From: Actibacterium sp.
GTDB lineage: Bacteria > Pseudomonadota > Alphaproteobacteria > Rhodobacterales > Rhodobacteraceae
Direction: 5' to 3'
NCBI GenBank assembly: GCA_016278325.1
Contig: JADQCB010000027.1
Span: forward strand, 1-43,006
DNA: 43,006 nucleotides
In this document: piece by piece, positions 26,229-35,500 of the stretch
Numbering within the stretch: the first letter of the stretch is position 1
How the letters are laid out: the number at the start of each line of letters is the position of its first letter
The notes under the pieces: model-generated
The model's database searches: none
What the model was told of the DNA's origin: nothing
The model's input: only the letters and a program-made list of their open reading frames with translations
Made by a program: the position numbers and the translations under genes

Positions 26229-26843
26229 ATGGCAAGGATCGGGGGAAGGCTGCTTGCAGCATTCGCAGCAATCACATCACTTTCGGCATGTCTCGACCAG
26301 GGCAGCACGGTCAGCCGGGCCGACACGGCGCTTTCGGGGGCCTTGTCGACCAGTTCCGCGCCGGCCGATGCCGACGGCCCGCGCGAGCGCCGGATGACGG
26401 TCTATCTGACCGGCTACAGCTACTGGGACAACACGCCGCCGGGATCGGCCGCGATATCCAAGCCGGTGGTCCACCGCAAGGCGGGCGGAACCGGAACCTT
26501 CGACGATCCGGTGACCATCGCCGTGGGCCATGTCATCGAGGGCGGGCGCCAGACCCTGGATTATCCGCCGGGCACCCGGTTCTATATCGAGCGGTTGAAG
26601 AAATACGCCATCGTCGAGGATGTCTGCGGCGACGGGAGCAATCCGCAGGATGGCCCCTGCCACAGCGGATATAACGGGCTTCCCTGGCTGGACCTCTATA
26701 TCGGTGGCAGCGAGGCGAATTCCCGTATCACCACAAGTTGCGCCCGGGAAATCACCGCGGTGCAGCCGATCGTCATTCACCCTGCCCCCGATTATCCGGT
26801 GCTGGCCGGTGACGTGGTCGAAAGCCATTGCAACGCCGGATAA
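26229..26843 (+). CDS. lipoprotein with probable RlpA/3D-like beta-barrel
   Basis: A 204-residue predicted lipoprotein. A short signal peptide ends in the lipobox LSAC with Cys21, so it is likely anchored in a membrane facing the periplasm. Residues 22-60 look disordered. The folded part has TVYLTGYSYWDNTPPG, a central VTIAVGHV, then PGTRFYIERLKKYAIVEDVCGD, which resembles the double-psi barrel of RlpA/3D-domain cell-wall proteins. Four further Cys suggest two disulfides. AGGAGG 7 bases before ATG 26229 fixes the start over two upstream ATGs. A role in peptidoglycan or polysaccharide binding is plausible; the family assignment is tentative. Confidence 0.7.
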   Translation: MARIGGRLLAAFAAITSLSACLDQGSTVSRADTALSGALSTSSAPADADGPRERRMTVYLTGYSYWDNTPPGSAAISKPVVHRKAGGTGTFDDPVTIAVGHVIEGGRQTLDYPPGTRFYIERLKKYAIVEDVCGDGSNPQDGPCHSGYNGLPWLDLYIGGSEANSRITTSCAREITAVQPIVIHPAPDYPVLAGDVVESHCNAG

Positions 26844-26874
26844 GCGTCCGGCCGGCCCGGTTTCGTGGTCATGG

Positions 26875-26894
26875 ACGGGCCCGGCCGGGCCCGT
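26875..26894. terminator. bidirectional hairpin between convergent genes
   Basis: ACGGGCCC-GGCC-GGGCCCGT is a perfect 8-bp stem with a 4-base loop in the 57-base gap where the lipoprotein gene and the glycosyltransferase fusion gene end face to face. It probably terminates both, although no T-run follows. Confidence 0.5.
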
Positions 26895-26900
26895 TCGCTC

Positions 26901-29900
26901 TCAGCTTCGGCTCAGGCGCACGGTTCCCAGCCTGACCAGCTTGCCCCATGCGGCCAGCTGTCCGCTAAGCGCGCGCCAGACCGCCCGATAGGCCGTGATG
27001 TAAAGCAGCTGGCGATAGAAGAACCGCTGGATCGGGATGAGCAGCACCAGCCCCAGGCTTTCGTCCTTCTGAAAGCGCAGCGCCGCCAGCGCCGTCACCA
27101 CGTCCAGCGCCGGCAACATCAGATAGCCCAGGACAAGAAGGGTCGTGTCCTGCCGCGCCGCGACCGGCCGCGCCAGCAGCGTGTCCAGCGCGTAGTCGAA
27201 CACCGCGGCCAGGAACATCAGGTCCGCCACCGGCGCGAGCAGGGAAAAGAACACGCCGAAAATCAGCAGGTCCGGCAGCGCCAGAAACCCGACCGCCCGT
27301 TTCTCGGGCAGGGTCGCGCGGCGATGCTTCCAGCCCGCCTGCATCATCCCGAAGGTCCAGCGCAGGCGCTGGCGCATCAGCGCGCGCATGGTTTCGGGAA
27401 CTTCTGTAACGGCCTCGGCCTGTTCCACGAAGCGCACGCTGTATCCGGCGCGGATCACGGCAACGGTCAGATCCGCATCCTCGGTCACCGTGTCGTTGGT
27501 ATACAACCCGGCCGCCCGCACCGCGTCGGCGCGCCAGGCCCCGATGGCGCCCGGCACCACCATCATGCTGTTGAACAATTCCATCGCGCGCCGGTCGATG
27601 TTCTGGGCGACGGTGTATTCCAGCGCCTGAAGCCGGGTCAGGATCCGGCCGCGATTGCCCACCCTGACATTCCCGGCCACGGCCCCGACGCCGGGATCCG
27701 CAAAGGGCTGAACCAGCTTGCGGATCGCGTCGGGCCGCAACAGCGTGTCGGCGTCGATCGCCACCACGATTTCCGCGTCGATCATCCCGTAGGCCGTGTC
27801 CAGGGCCATCCATTTTCCCTGGTTCGGCTCGGTGAAGACATTCAGGCGCGGATCGCCGCGATAGATCTCCTGCACGCGGTCATAGGTGTGATCGCTGGAC
27901 CCGTCGTCGATGACGATCACGCTCAGATCGGGATAGTCCGAGGCAAGCACCGTTTCGATGCAATGCAGAATGACGTTTTCTTCGTTATAGGCGGGAATGA
28001 CGACGACGACCGACGGGAAATGATCCTCGGCGGGCAGCGGGCGGCGCCCGCGCAGATGCGCCATCACCAGCATCCAGACAGAGCGGACGGCCCCCAGGAC
28101 GATGACCACCCAGAAAATCCCGGCCATCCAGTCCGCCGCCGAAGCGAAGATCACGAAGGAGAGCCTGTCCATGATCGGGCGCAACCCCTGGCTTGGCGGC
28201 ATCAGGGTGTCGCGATCGACGCCCAGCAGCGTTGCCAGCGGAACGATGCGATAACCCGACTGGCGCAGCATGTCGATCAGCGCCGGCAGGGCCTCGATCG
28301 TGGCGGTCCGATCGCCGCCCCCGTCATGCAGCATGATGACATTCCCGCCGGCCTGGTCCAGCCGGTTGCGGACATGATCGACGATCTGCTGCGCGGACAG
28401 CTTTTCCCAATCCGGCGGAATGATTTCACTGCCGGCGACGATATATCCAAGTTCGTTGACCACCCGGACGGGGCGAACCTCGGCACCGACCAACGGCCCT
28501 TCGCCGCTTGCATAAGGCACGCGGAACAGCAGCGTTTCATGCCCGGTGATGCTGGACAGAAGCCGTTGAAAAGCGTTCAGCTCCAGCCGGATCCGAACGT
28601 CGCCGATCTGGTTCATCCGGGGGTGAAAGAAGGTGTGCCCCCCCACCTCGTGCCCCTCCTCCACCATCCGGCGCACCAGGTTCGGCGATCGCATCATCCC
28701 CCGGCCGACCGCGAAAAATGCCGCCGGGGCGTTCTTTTCCTTCAGAATATCGAGTATTTCCGGTGTGTTGCGACGATCCGGACCATCGTCGAAGGTCAGC
28801 GCGACCGCATCGGGGGGGGTGCGGCCGAATCTTTCGATCGTGAAAGGTGCCGGGATCGGGCGATAGTCCTGTTCGACAAGAAGCCCGGTTTGAAGATCCG
28901 CCTCCAGCATCCGAAGCCCCGGGCTGGCGTTGCGGATCAGGCGGTGAAACGATCCCGCGCCCTCATATCCGACATAATCGGTCAGCCGGATGGGGGCCAG
29001 CTCTGCCGCCGCCGTTTCCGGGTCCGGCAACGGTTTGCCGAGAACCCGCCAGATCGTCGGATCCTCGGTGCCCAGCCCCCAGACGGCGACAGCCGGCATA
29101 TCCAGTTTCTTCAGCACCGTCATGTGATCATAGAGCGACACCGCGTCGAGCACCCAGATCTCGTGCCGCGTGCCGGCGGGATCGGTATATTCGATCCGGG
29201 TATTCAACGCCCCTTCGGCCAGCGTCACCCGGCCATCGAACCGGGAGGCACGGCGCAGCGCCTCGGAAAAACCGATCTGCGTGGGCAACGCACTGTCCGA
29301 GGCCCAGTCATAGGCGTAGCTGCCAAGGCCGACGACCAGCTTTTCGCGGCCGATCGTCGCGATCACATCGCGCAGCTTCGCCTCGAAGCCCGATTGCGGC
29401 GAAAGCGGACCTGGCGCCGACCCGATCCACGGCAGTTCGAAACCGGCCCAGACAAAGCGGTCGACCGTCCGGTCCAGCCCCTCTTGATCCAGAAGACCCG
29501 ACCAGTCACTGACAATGACGCAACTGGTGCGACCGGTCGCTGTCAGGGACCGGTCCAGGGCATCCAGGAATCCGATGAAACCGGGCTGGAACGCCTCGGG
29601 AACCTCGCCGGGATTCACGCAAATCCCGGGATAACCCTCTTGCGCGGCCAGGCCGGCAATGTCCTGCGCCAGACGGGCGAAATCGACCGCGCCGCCGGAT
29701 GGCGGCCAGGCCGCCTCGGTCAGGTCAACGACCGGAAAGACCTTCGTCGACGCAAAATCCCCGGCCAGGGTTTCGCGGATCAGATCCTGATGCGCGGCGG
29801 ATTCTTCATATGGCCTTGTTCCCCCCGCGAAGTCGTCCACCCGGAACCATTGCGGCATGACGACATCAATCTTTCCGCATGCCCGTTTCAGCGAAACATA

Positions 29901-30308
29901 GGTCCATTCCGGCCAGAACGGCAGATAGGCAAAGACCTCTGCCCCGCCGCCAAGGGCCGGATCCCGCGGCGCGGCGCAAAAGACATCGTCCTGCGTCGCC
30001 CCGCCCGCGCCTGCGCCCGCATCGGTGCCGTCGGGATTCATCACCGGCGGAATTTCCGAAATGAGCCGGACATAGGCCGGATCGCTGGCCGCCACATCCA
30101 TGCTGCTGTGCGGAACGGGCAATTTCTGGACAAGATACAGGCTGGCCCCGAAAAGGATCAGCCAGAACGCGGCCATGAAAAAAGCCACGAAAAGGCCGAA
30201 GCGAAGAATTTTTCGTCGGCGCATACGCGGGTCGAAAAAAACCGGATGGGTCTCTTTCGCTCGATCTGTTTCGACCCGGAAATTTTTCGGCGCCTGTTCG
30301 CGTGACAT
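26901..30308 (-). CDS. GH18-like/NodB deacetylase/GT2 synthase fusion protein
   Basis: Very large (about 1135 residues) membrane polysaccharide enzyme. Domains in order: cytoplasmic tail; membrane helix (about 35-60); extracytoplasmic GH18-like domain (about 110-440); NodB polysaccharide deacetylase with TFDDGPD at about 504 and HTFFHPRM; membrane helix (about 720); GT2 processive synthase with VVIPAYNEEN (about 766), DADTLL (about 849), EDADLT and QRLRW (about 979); then a C-terminal membrane bundle. It probably polymerises, exports and de-N-acetylates a hexosamine polysaccharide. In the GH18-like part the usual I-D-F-E-E segment reads V-N-P-G-E, so the hydrolase may be inactive. The start is uncertain (30308 or 30344). 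It is divergent from the DUF3131 gene. Confidence 0.88.
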   Translation of the reverse strand: MSREQAPKNFRVETDRAKETHPVFFDPRMRRRKILRFGLFVAFFMAAFWLILFGASLYLVQKLPVPHSSMDVAASDPAYVRLISEIPPVMNPDGTDAGAGAGGATQDDVFCAAPRDPALGGGAEVFAYLPFWPEWTYVSLKRACGKIDVVMPQWFRVDDFAGGTRPYEESAAHQDLIRETLAGDFASTKVFPVVDLTEAAWPPSGGAVDFARLAQDIAGLAAQEGYPGICVNPGEVPEAFQPGFIGFLDALDRSLTATGRTSCVIVSDWSGLLDQEGLDRTVDRFVWAGFELPWIGSAPGPLSPQSGFEAKLRDVIATIGREKLVVGLGSYAYDWASDSALPTQIGFSEALRRASRFDGRVTLAEGALNTRIEYTDPAGTRHEIWVLDAVSLYDHMTVLKKLDMPAVAVWGLGTEDPTIWRVLGKPLPDPETAAAELAPIRLTDYVGYEGAGSFHRLIRNASPGLRMLEADLQTGLLVEQDYRPIPAPFTIERFGRTPPDAVALTFDDGPDRRNTPEILDILKEKNAPAAFFAVGRGMMRSPNLVRRMVEEGHEVGGHTFFHPRMNQIGDVRIRLELNAFQRLLSSITGHETLLFRVPYASGEGPLVGAEVRPVRVVNELGYIVAGSEIIPPDWEKLSAQQIVDHVRNRLDQAGGNVIMLHDGGGDRTATIEALPALIDMLRQSGYRIVPLATLLGVDRDTLMPPSQGLRPIMDRLSFVIFASAADWMAGIFWVVIVLGAVRSVWMLVMAHLRGRRPLPAEDHFPSVVVVIPAYNEENVILHCIETVLASDYPDLSVIVIDDGSSDHTYDRVQEIYRGDPRLNVFTEPNQGKWMALDTAYGMIDAEIVVAIDADTLLRPDAIRKLVQPFADPGVGAVAGNVRVGNRGRILTRLQALEYTVAQNIDRRAMELFNSMMVVPGAIGAWRADAVRAAGLYTNDTVTEDADLTVAVIRAGYSVRFVEQAEAVTEVPETMRALMRQRLRWTFGMMQAGWKHRRATLPEKRAVGFLALPDLLIFGVFFSLLAPVADLMFLAAVFDYALDTLLARPVAARQDTTLLVLGYLMLPALDVVTALAALRFQKDESLGLVLLIPIQRFFYRQLLYITAYRAVWRALSGQLAAWGKLVRLGTVRLSRS

Positions 30309-30457
30309 CGACGCACTGGTTACCTCTGGCGGTAATCGCCACATAAGGATAAACCTATAGCAGGTCGGGACATGTCATAGCCAGCGCCATTATCGTCTCA
30401 CGCTCATGGTCGCGGATCGCTTTGATGTCGCGACAAACTGTCTTTTCCAGGTGTCCC

Positions 30458-32896
30458 ATGTTCCTTTACCGGCGACAATTTCTGCGGCTTCTGGGCCTTG
30501 GCGCAACGGCCGCATCCTGGCCCGGCCCTTACGCCGGGGCCCAGGGGCGCAGCGCCAGCCTGATGATCGTGCTGGCCGATCTGCCTGCGGATCTTTCGGC
30601 AGAGCGTTTTCGGGCCGTTCTCGATCCTTTCGTGCGGGCCGATCTGCCGGTGGGGCTGGTGCTGGACCCCGGATCGCGCGGCCCCCTGCCGGGACGGCCC
30701 GGCGCGGATTTCCGCGGGGGCTTGCGCGATGCGATGATGCAATGGCCCAACCTGCTGGAACCGATTCCCTTGAGCGAACCGCTCGCCGCCGCGCGGCCCT
30801 ATTTCCAGATGCGCCTTGCCAGCCAGGCCGTATCCCGGTTCCGGGACTGGCTCGGGCCGCCAGAGCCGCTGACCATCGCCAGCCGGGCCAGTGACGCGCA
30901 GGCGCCGCTTGACGGGGTGCGGGTTGCGGGGTTGCGCAATGTGCTTTTGCTGCCCGAACGTGCGGCACCATCGCGGATCGCCCCTTGCGGCAACGGGATC
31001 TTCTGCGGATCGGGCGGTCTGCCTGTTTCCCTGGACGCGCCCGGCCACGCACTGGGTGCCGCGCTTGAGGCCGCATCGGCCGAGAATGGCACCGCGACGC
31101 TGATCGTCTCGTTGGCATCGACCGCCGGGGCCAATGCCGAGACGCTGACGGCGCAGGCCACGGGGCTTGTCGACCGGATCGCCGTCTTTCGCGATCAGAA
31201 CCGCGCCACTTCGCTTTTGCCGCGCGAGATGGTGCTGCGCAACGACCCTGGTTTCACGCGCCTTCTGGCGCTTCATCTTGTCGCGCCGCCGGACGGGGAT
31301 GCCGCTGCGGCGGCTGCCTTCGACGAATTCGCGGCCATGCTGCGGCAGGCCGGCCTGGGCTTCAGCGTCACCCCGACAGGCGCGCCAGCGGCGCTGACGC
31401 CCTGGCTGCAACTCGCGCAGGGCCCGGGGGCGTTTCATGGTCTCGACGGGGACGGGCGGCGGCACCTGGCCGCCGACATCACCTTCGACGGGCAGGACGA
31501 TCCGGTGGCGCGACTGACCCGGGACGATGCGATCCGGGACATGATCGTGACGATTGCACCGGGCGCCTACGCCTCGCGCGCGTCGCGCAACGCCCTGATC
31601 GCGGCAATCGGCGATACCGCCGCCAGGCCGGTGACCCGCCTTGCCGGGCTTGAGGATTTCGCGGCCCGGACCCGGCCCACGGACCCGGTTTTCGACCTGA
31701 TGCGCGCCACCCGTGACAGCAAGGCCGCCGCGGCGCCGGTCCGCGTCGCGACGGACGCGGACGAACGTGCCGCGCTGATCGCCGATGCGCGTCTTGCCTG
31801 GTCCTATTTCGACCGCACATCGCACCCGAGAACCGGGCTGTGCCCGTCGACCGCGGAAATCAGCGCGAACGAGATCAGCAGCTTTCCCTACCTGACCATG
31901 TGGGATTACGGCAGCCAGATCCTGGCCACCCTGTCGGCCCATGAGATCGGGCTGATCGACAATGCCGATTTTCAGGCCCGCAGTGCAGGATTGATCCGCG
32001 GCCTTCGCGCCGCGCGGATCGGCGGGCTGGCGCTTCCGCGCAGCGAAATCCGGATCAACGCGCCCGATCAGGGCACATCGGAATTCAATGCCTGCGATAC
32101 CGGTCGCCTTATGGTCGCGCTGCGGGCCTTGCGATCGGTCTTGCCGGATTCCGCCGGCGTGGACGCCGCCGTGGCGCAATGGGACCTGGGAAAGGTCGTT
32201 GTCGATGCGCGGCTGCACTCCCATGACGGCACGGGATTCATCCCCTTCTACGCCTCGCATTGCGGCAGCTACGCGGCCCGCGGTTTCGGCCTTTGGGGCC
32301 ATGATGTCCTCTCGCCACATGACGCGATGCAGGGGCAGACCGAAACCGATGCGCAGATGAGCCTGCTCTACACGATCGAGAATTTCGGAGTGCTTTGCGC
32401 GGAACCGCTGCTCATGGAAGCGGTGGAGCTTTCGCCGAACCGGGCCGTGGCCTATCTCTCGGACATGCTGTTCGCTGCCCAGTTGCGCAGCTTCGTCGAG
32501 ACGGGGAAACTTTTCTGCCTTTCGGAAGGGCCGCTGCCCCGGCCCCCCTGGTTCTCTTACCAGGGGTTGCGGGTGGGCCAGGCCGACCCCCGATGGGATC
32601 TGGTCACGATCGAGAAGACCCCGGAATTCCAGTCCGAACAGTTCCGCGCCGACAATCTGGTCGTCAGTTCCAAGGCCGCTTTCCTCTGGGCGGCCACCCG
32701 GCCGCATTCCTATTCGTCACGCCTGCTCGATCACGTGCGTGAACGCGCGATCATCCCGGGATTCGGCTTTGCCGCGGGGATCTATCAGAAAACCGGGAAA
32801 CCGACCGAGAACTATACCGACATCAACACGAACGGCGTCATCCTCCAGTCCATCGCCCATGTCCTGCGCGGCCGGAAACCGCGCCCGATGCAATAG
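30458..32896 (+). CDS. exported DUF3131 protein, exopolysaccharide partner
   Basis: An 812-residue exported protein. It starts with a twin-arginine-like signal (YRRQFLRLLGLGATA) ending near 30. The N-terminal half (about 35-420) looks like a degenerate NodB/TIM-type domain (LMIVLADLP, GLVLDPGSRG). The C-terminal half (about 445-810) matches the DUF3131 family, with AWSYFDRTSHPRTGLCPS, MWDYGSQ and a late GFAAGIYQ; DUF3131 is likely an (alpha/alpha) toroid carbohydrate-active domain. AGGTG 5 bases before ATG 30458 selects this start over the TTG/ATG at 30422-30425. It is divergent from the synthase fusion, and such pairs recur together, so processing or periplasmic handling of the same polymer is inferred. 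Confidence 0.82.
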   Translation: MFLYRRQFLRLLGLGATAASWPGPYAGAQGRSASLMIVLADLPADLSAERFRAVLDPFVRADLPVGLVLDPGSRGPLPGRPGADFRGGLRDAMMQWPNLLEPIPLSEPLAAARPYFQMRLASQAVSRFRDWLGPPEPLTIASRASDAQAPLDGVRVAGLRNVLLLPERAAPSRIAPCGNGIFCGSGGLPVSLDAPGHALGAALEAASAENGTATLIVSLASTAGANAETLTAQATGLVDRIAVFRDQNRATSLLPREMVLRNDPGFTRLLALHLVAPPDGDAAAAAAFDEFAAMLRQAGLGFSVTPTGAPAALTPWLQLAQGPGAFHGLDGDGRRHLAADITFDGQDDPVARLTRDDAIRDMIVTIAPGAYASRASRNALIAAIGDTAARPVTRLAGLEDFAARTRPTDPVFDLMRATRDSKAAAAPVRVATDADERAALIADARLAWSYFDRTSHPRTGLCPSTAEISANEISSFPYLTMWDYGSQILATLSAHEIGLIDNADFQARSAGLIRGLRAARIGGLALPRSEIRINAPDQGTSEFNACDTGRLMVALRALRSVLPDSAGVDAAVAQWDLGKVVVDARLHSHDGTGFIPFYASHCGSYAARGFGLWGHDVLSPHDAMQGQTETDAQMSLLYTIENFGVLCAEPLLMEAVELSPNRAVAYLSDMLFAAQLRSFVETGKLFCLSEGPLPRPPWFSYQGLRVGQADPRWDLVTIEKTPEFQSEQFRADNLVVSSKAAFLWAATRPHSYSSRLLDHVRERAIIPGFGFAAGIYQKTGKPTENYTDINTNGVILQSIAHVLRGRKPRPMQ

Positions 32897-32983
32897 CGCG
32901 CGGGCTTTTCTCCTCCGGTATCATCCTGCCCCCCGGGGCGCATGAAAGGCGATGCCCGTCACGTCGCGCGGCCGCCCTTGCGC

Positions 32984-34243
32984 CTATCGCGCCTCGGATA
33001 TCTCGCGCATCGCCGACAGGAAGGCCGCGACCTCGGCTTCGGTGTTGTAATGACACATCGACACGCGCACGCAGCTGTCCAGGCCCAGCGGTGTCAGGAT
33101 GTTGCCGGAATAGTGATCCGCCTTTCGCACATGCACGCGAATGCCCCGGTCACGCAGGGCGGCGACGACCTCGGCGCCCGGCATGCCCGCCACCGTCAGG
33201 GACACCAGCCCCTCGCGCAGCGGGTTCTCCACCCCGCCCAGGATCTCGACGCCGGGCATGGCCGTCAGGCCCGGCTGATTGCCGGTGCCGTGCAGCATCG
33301 CCTGGGTCAGATCGGCCTCGTGCCGGTGGATCGCCGCGGCGGCGGCCTCGATCCGCGGCCGGCCGGGCGCGGCGTCGCTGACCCGGCTGCCCAGCCAGTC
33401 CAGATAAGCCACGACATCCGAAAAGGTGGCATAGGCCCCGGTGTCGCGGGTGCCCAGCTCCCAGTTTCGGGCGGGGCCGCCCACCAGCGCGTTATGCGGC
33501 AGCGCCGCCAACCTGTCGGACAGCCAGGCCAGGCCATAGCCATGGCGCGAGAACGCCTTGTAGGGCGAAATCACGTAACCGTCGATTCCGTAGGACGCGA
33601 TGTCGATATGGCCGTGGGCGGCATGCTGAATCCCGTCCACGATGATGAAACAGTCGGGGGCGGTCTTGCGGATCTCGGCGGCGATCGCACCCACGTCAAC
33701 CGCCATGCCCGTCACCGGCGATGTGTGAAGGATCGTCGCGACCCGCGTGTCGGGGGTGATGTGGGGCGCGTAATCGGCCTGCGAAACGCTGCCCGTCTGG
33801 TCGTCGTGCACGGCCGCGACATAGGGCTTTCCGGCAATCTCGGCCCAGCGGATGCAGGCCGAGCGCGAGGCCGGATGCTCCAGCGTGCTGCCCAGAACCT
33901 GTCCGCCGTCCGGCGCGCCAAGGATCGCGGTCGAGATCAGCCGGAACAGAAGCTCGGTGCCGCTTTCGCCGACGATGACCTGCCCGCCCTGCGCATTGAA
34001 GAAAAGCATCGCGTCGGCCCTGGCCTTGTCAATGATCCGCACCAGCTCTTGCGCGGCGGGGTTGTCGCGCCCCTGGTTGTCGGGAATCGCCGCGAAACGC
34101 GCCGAACTGTCGACCACCGATTTGAGCGTCAGCGCGCCGCCGGCATTCTCGAAAAAGATCCGCTCGCCGGTAAAGGGGCAGCTTTCGACATGCGCGAAGC
34201 GGTCCCGCACCTCGTGGATCAGGTTCTCGTCGCGTCCCAGCAT
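32984..34243 (-). CDS. class V aminotransferase/cysteine desulfurase-like PLP enzyme
   Basis: Fold-type I PLP enzyme of 419 residues in the NifS/selenocysteine lyase-like branch of class V aminotransferases. Seen: FENAGGALT at about 31-39, Asp203 and His207 in VDGIQHAAHG, Schiff-base Lys229 in SPYKAF, and a C-terminal small domain (VSMCHYNTEAEV). I see no clear active-site Cys loop, so it may be an aminotransferase or lyase rather than a desulfurase. AGAGGAGA before the ATG at 34241-34243 fixes the start; the longer upstream frame is spurious. It is divergent from the enolase-superfamily gene (120 bases), suggesting shared control in a sugar-acid or amino-sugar-acid pathway. Confidence 0.85.
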   Translation of the reverse strand: MLGRDENLIHEVRDRFAHVESCPFTGERIFFENAGGALTLKSVVDSSARFAAIPDNQGRDNPAAQELVRIIDKARADAMLFFNAQGGQVIVGESGTELLFRLISTAILGAPDGGQVLGSTLEHPASRSACIRWAEIAGKPYVAAVHDDQTGSVSQADYAPHITPDTRVATILHTSPVTGMAVDVGAIAAEIRKTAPDCFIIVDGIQHAAHGHIDIASYGIDGYVISPYKAFSRHGYGLAWLSDRLAALPHNALVGGPARNWELGTRDTGAYATFSDVVAYLDWLGSRVSDAAPGRPRIEAAAAAIHRHEADLTQAMLHGTGNQPGLTAMPGVEILGGVENPLREGLVSLTVAGMPGAEVVAALRDRGIRVHVRKADHYSGNILTPLGLDSCVRVSMCHYNTEAEVAAFLSAMREISEAR

Positions 34244-34363
34244 TCCAGTCTCCTCTGTGCACTTATGATCCGGATATCGCGATCCGCCGGGATATTCCAG
34301 CGATTGCCTTCGCCCCCGGCTGCGGACTAGCCTGCGCCGGTCAGTTGAAGGGAACCCCGCGCC

Positions 34364-35497
34364 ATGAAGATCGAAGCCATCCGCACCCATATCCTGGACC
34401 ATCCGCTCGGCCGTGCCTTCGAAAGCGCCTCGATGCGGTTCGACCGGCGCCAGCATGTGCTGGTCGAGGTGATCTGCGAAGATGGCACCGTCGGCTGGGG
34501 CGAATGCCTGGGCCCGGCCCGGCCCAACGCGGCGGTCGTGGCCGCCTATGCCAACTGGCTGATCGGCATGGACCCGCTGGAGACCGAGAAGATCTGGATC
34601 ACGCTTTACAACGCGCTGCGCGACCAGGGCCAGCGCGGGCTGACCGTCACCGCGTTGTCGGGCATCGATATCGCGTTGTGGGACATCAAGGGCAAGCATT
34701 TCGGGGTGCCGGTCTCGACCCTGCTGGGCGGCCGGTTCCGAGAGGAGCTGCGCGCCTATGCCACCGGCTCGTTCCGCAGCGAGGGGCTCGACCGCGTGAC
34801 CGCGATCGCCGAGGAGGTCGCCGGCTATCGCGCCGAGGGATTCCACGCCGTCAAGATCAAGATCGGCTTCGACGTGGCCGAAGACCTGCGCGTCATCGAA
34901 GCGGTGCGCGATGCGATCGGTCCGGACATGCGGCTGATGATCGACGCCAATCACGGTTATGACGTGCTGGAAGCCTGCGAGCTTGGCCAGCGCGCGGCCC
35001 GCTGCGGCATCGACTGGTTCGAAGAGCCGGTCCTGCCCGAACTTCTGCCGGCCTATGCGCAGGTCCGCGCCGGCCAGCCGATTCCCGTGGCCGGCGGCGA
35101 GACATGGCACGCCCGCTGGGCCATGCAGGCCCCGCTGGAGCAGCGCGCGGTGGACATTCTTCAGCCCGATATCTGCGGCACCGGAGGCTTTACCGAGATG
35201 CGGCGCATCGCCGACATGGCGGCGCTGCACGGCATCCGCCTGGTGCCGCATGTCTGGGGCACCGCCGTGCAGATCGCGGCAAGTTTGCAATTCATGGCAG
35301 CCCTGCCGCCAAACCCGCCCCGGCGCGCCCCGATAGAGCCGATCCTGGAATTCGACCGCACCGAGAACCCGTTCCGCCAGGCGGTCGTCACCGCGCCGCT
35401 GGAACACAAGGGCGGTGTCGTCGCCATCCCCGACAGCCCCGGCCTGGGGATCGAGATCGACCGCGACGCGCTGTGCCGCTTCGCGCCGAAGGCTTAG
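34364..35497 (+). CDS. mandelate racemase-type enolase-superfamily enzyme (probable sugar acid dehydratase)
   Basis: Mg-dependent barrel enzyme of 377 residues that abstracts the alpha proton of a carboxylate. The full mandelate racemase catalytic set is present: Lys164/Lys166 in KIKIG, metal ligands Asp194 (IDANHG), Glu220 (FEEP) and Glu246 (GGET), and the Asp269-His296 dyad (QPDICG, PHVWGT), each within one residue of the classic numbering. It lies beside KduD-like and KdgK-like genes, so dehydration of a hexonate or similar acid to a 2-keto-3-deoxy acid is more likely than racemisation. The particular acid cannot be read from sequence. Confidence 0.9.
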   Translation: MKIEAIRTHILDHPLGRAFESASMRFDRRQHVLVEVICEDGTVGWGECLGPARPNAAVVAAYANWLIGMDPLETEKIWITLYNALRDQGQRGLTVTALSGIDIALWDIKGKHFGVPVSTLLGGRFREELRAYATGSFRSEGLDRVTAIAEEVAGYRAEGFHAVKIKIGFDVAEDLRVIEAVRDAIGPDMRLMIDANHGYDVLEACELGQRAARCGIDWFEEPVLPELLPAYAQVRAGQPIPVAGGETWHARWAMQAPLEQRAVDILQPDICGTGGFTEMRRIADMAALHGIRLVPHVWGTAVQIAASLQFMAALPPNPPRRAPIEPILEFDRTENPFRQAVVTAPLEHKGGVVAIPDSPGLGIEIDRDALCRFAPKA

Positions 35498-35500
35498 CCG

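Noticed and set aside
26865-30305. 1146-codon open frame opposite the synthase fusion
   Set aside because: Antisense shadow; the minus-strand frame has clear NodB and GT2 motifs, while this one has none.
30404-32707. 767-codon open frame opposite the DUF3131 gene
   Set aside because: Antisense shadow without motifs; the plus-strand frame has a signal peptide and DUF3131 features.
34244-35407. N-terminal extension of the class V aminotransferase frame
   Set aside because: Lies antisense to the enolase-superfamily gene; the ATG at 34243 has a strong ribosome site and gives the family length.
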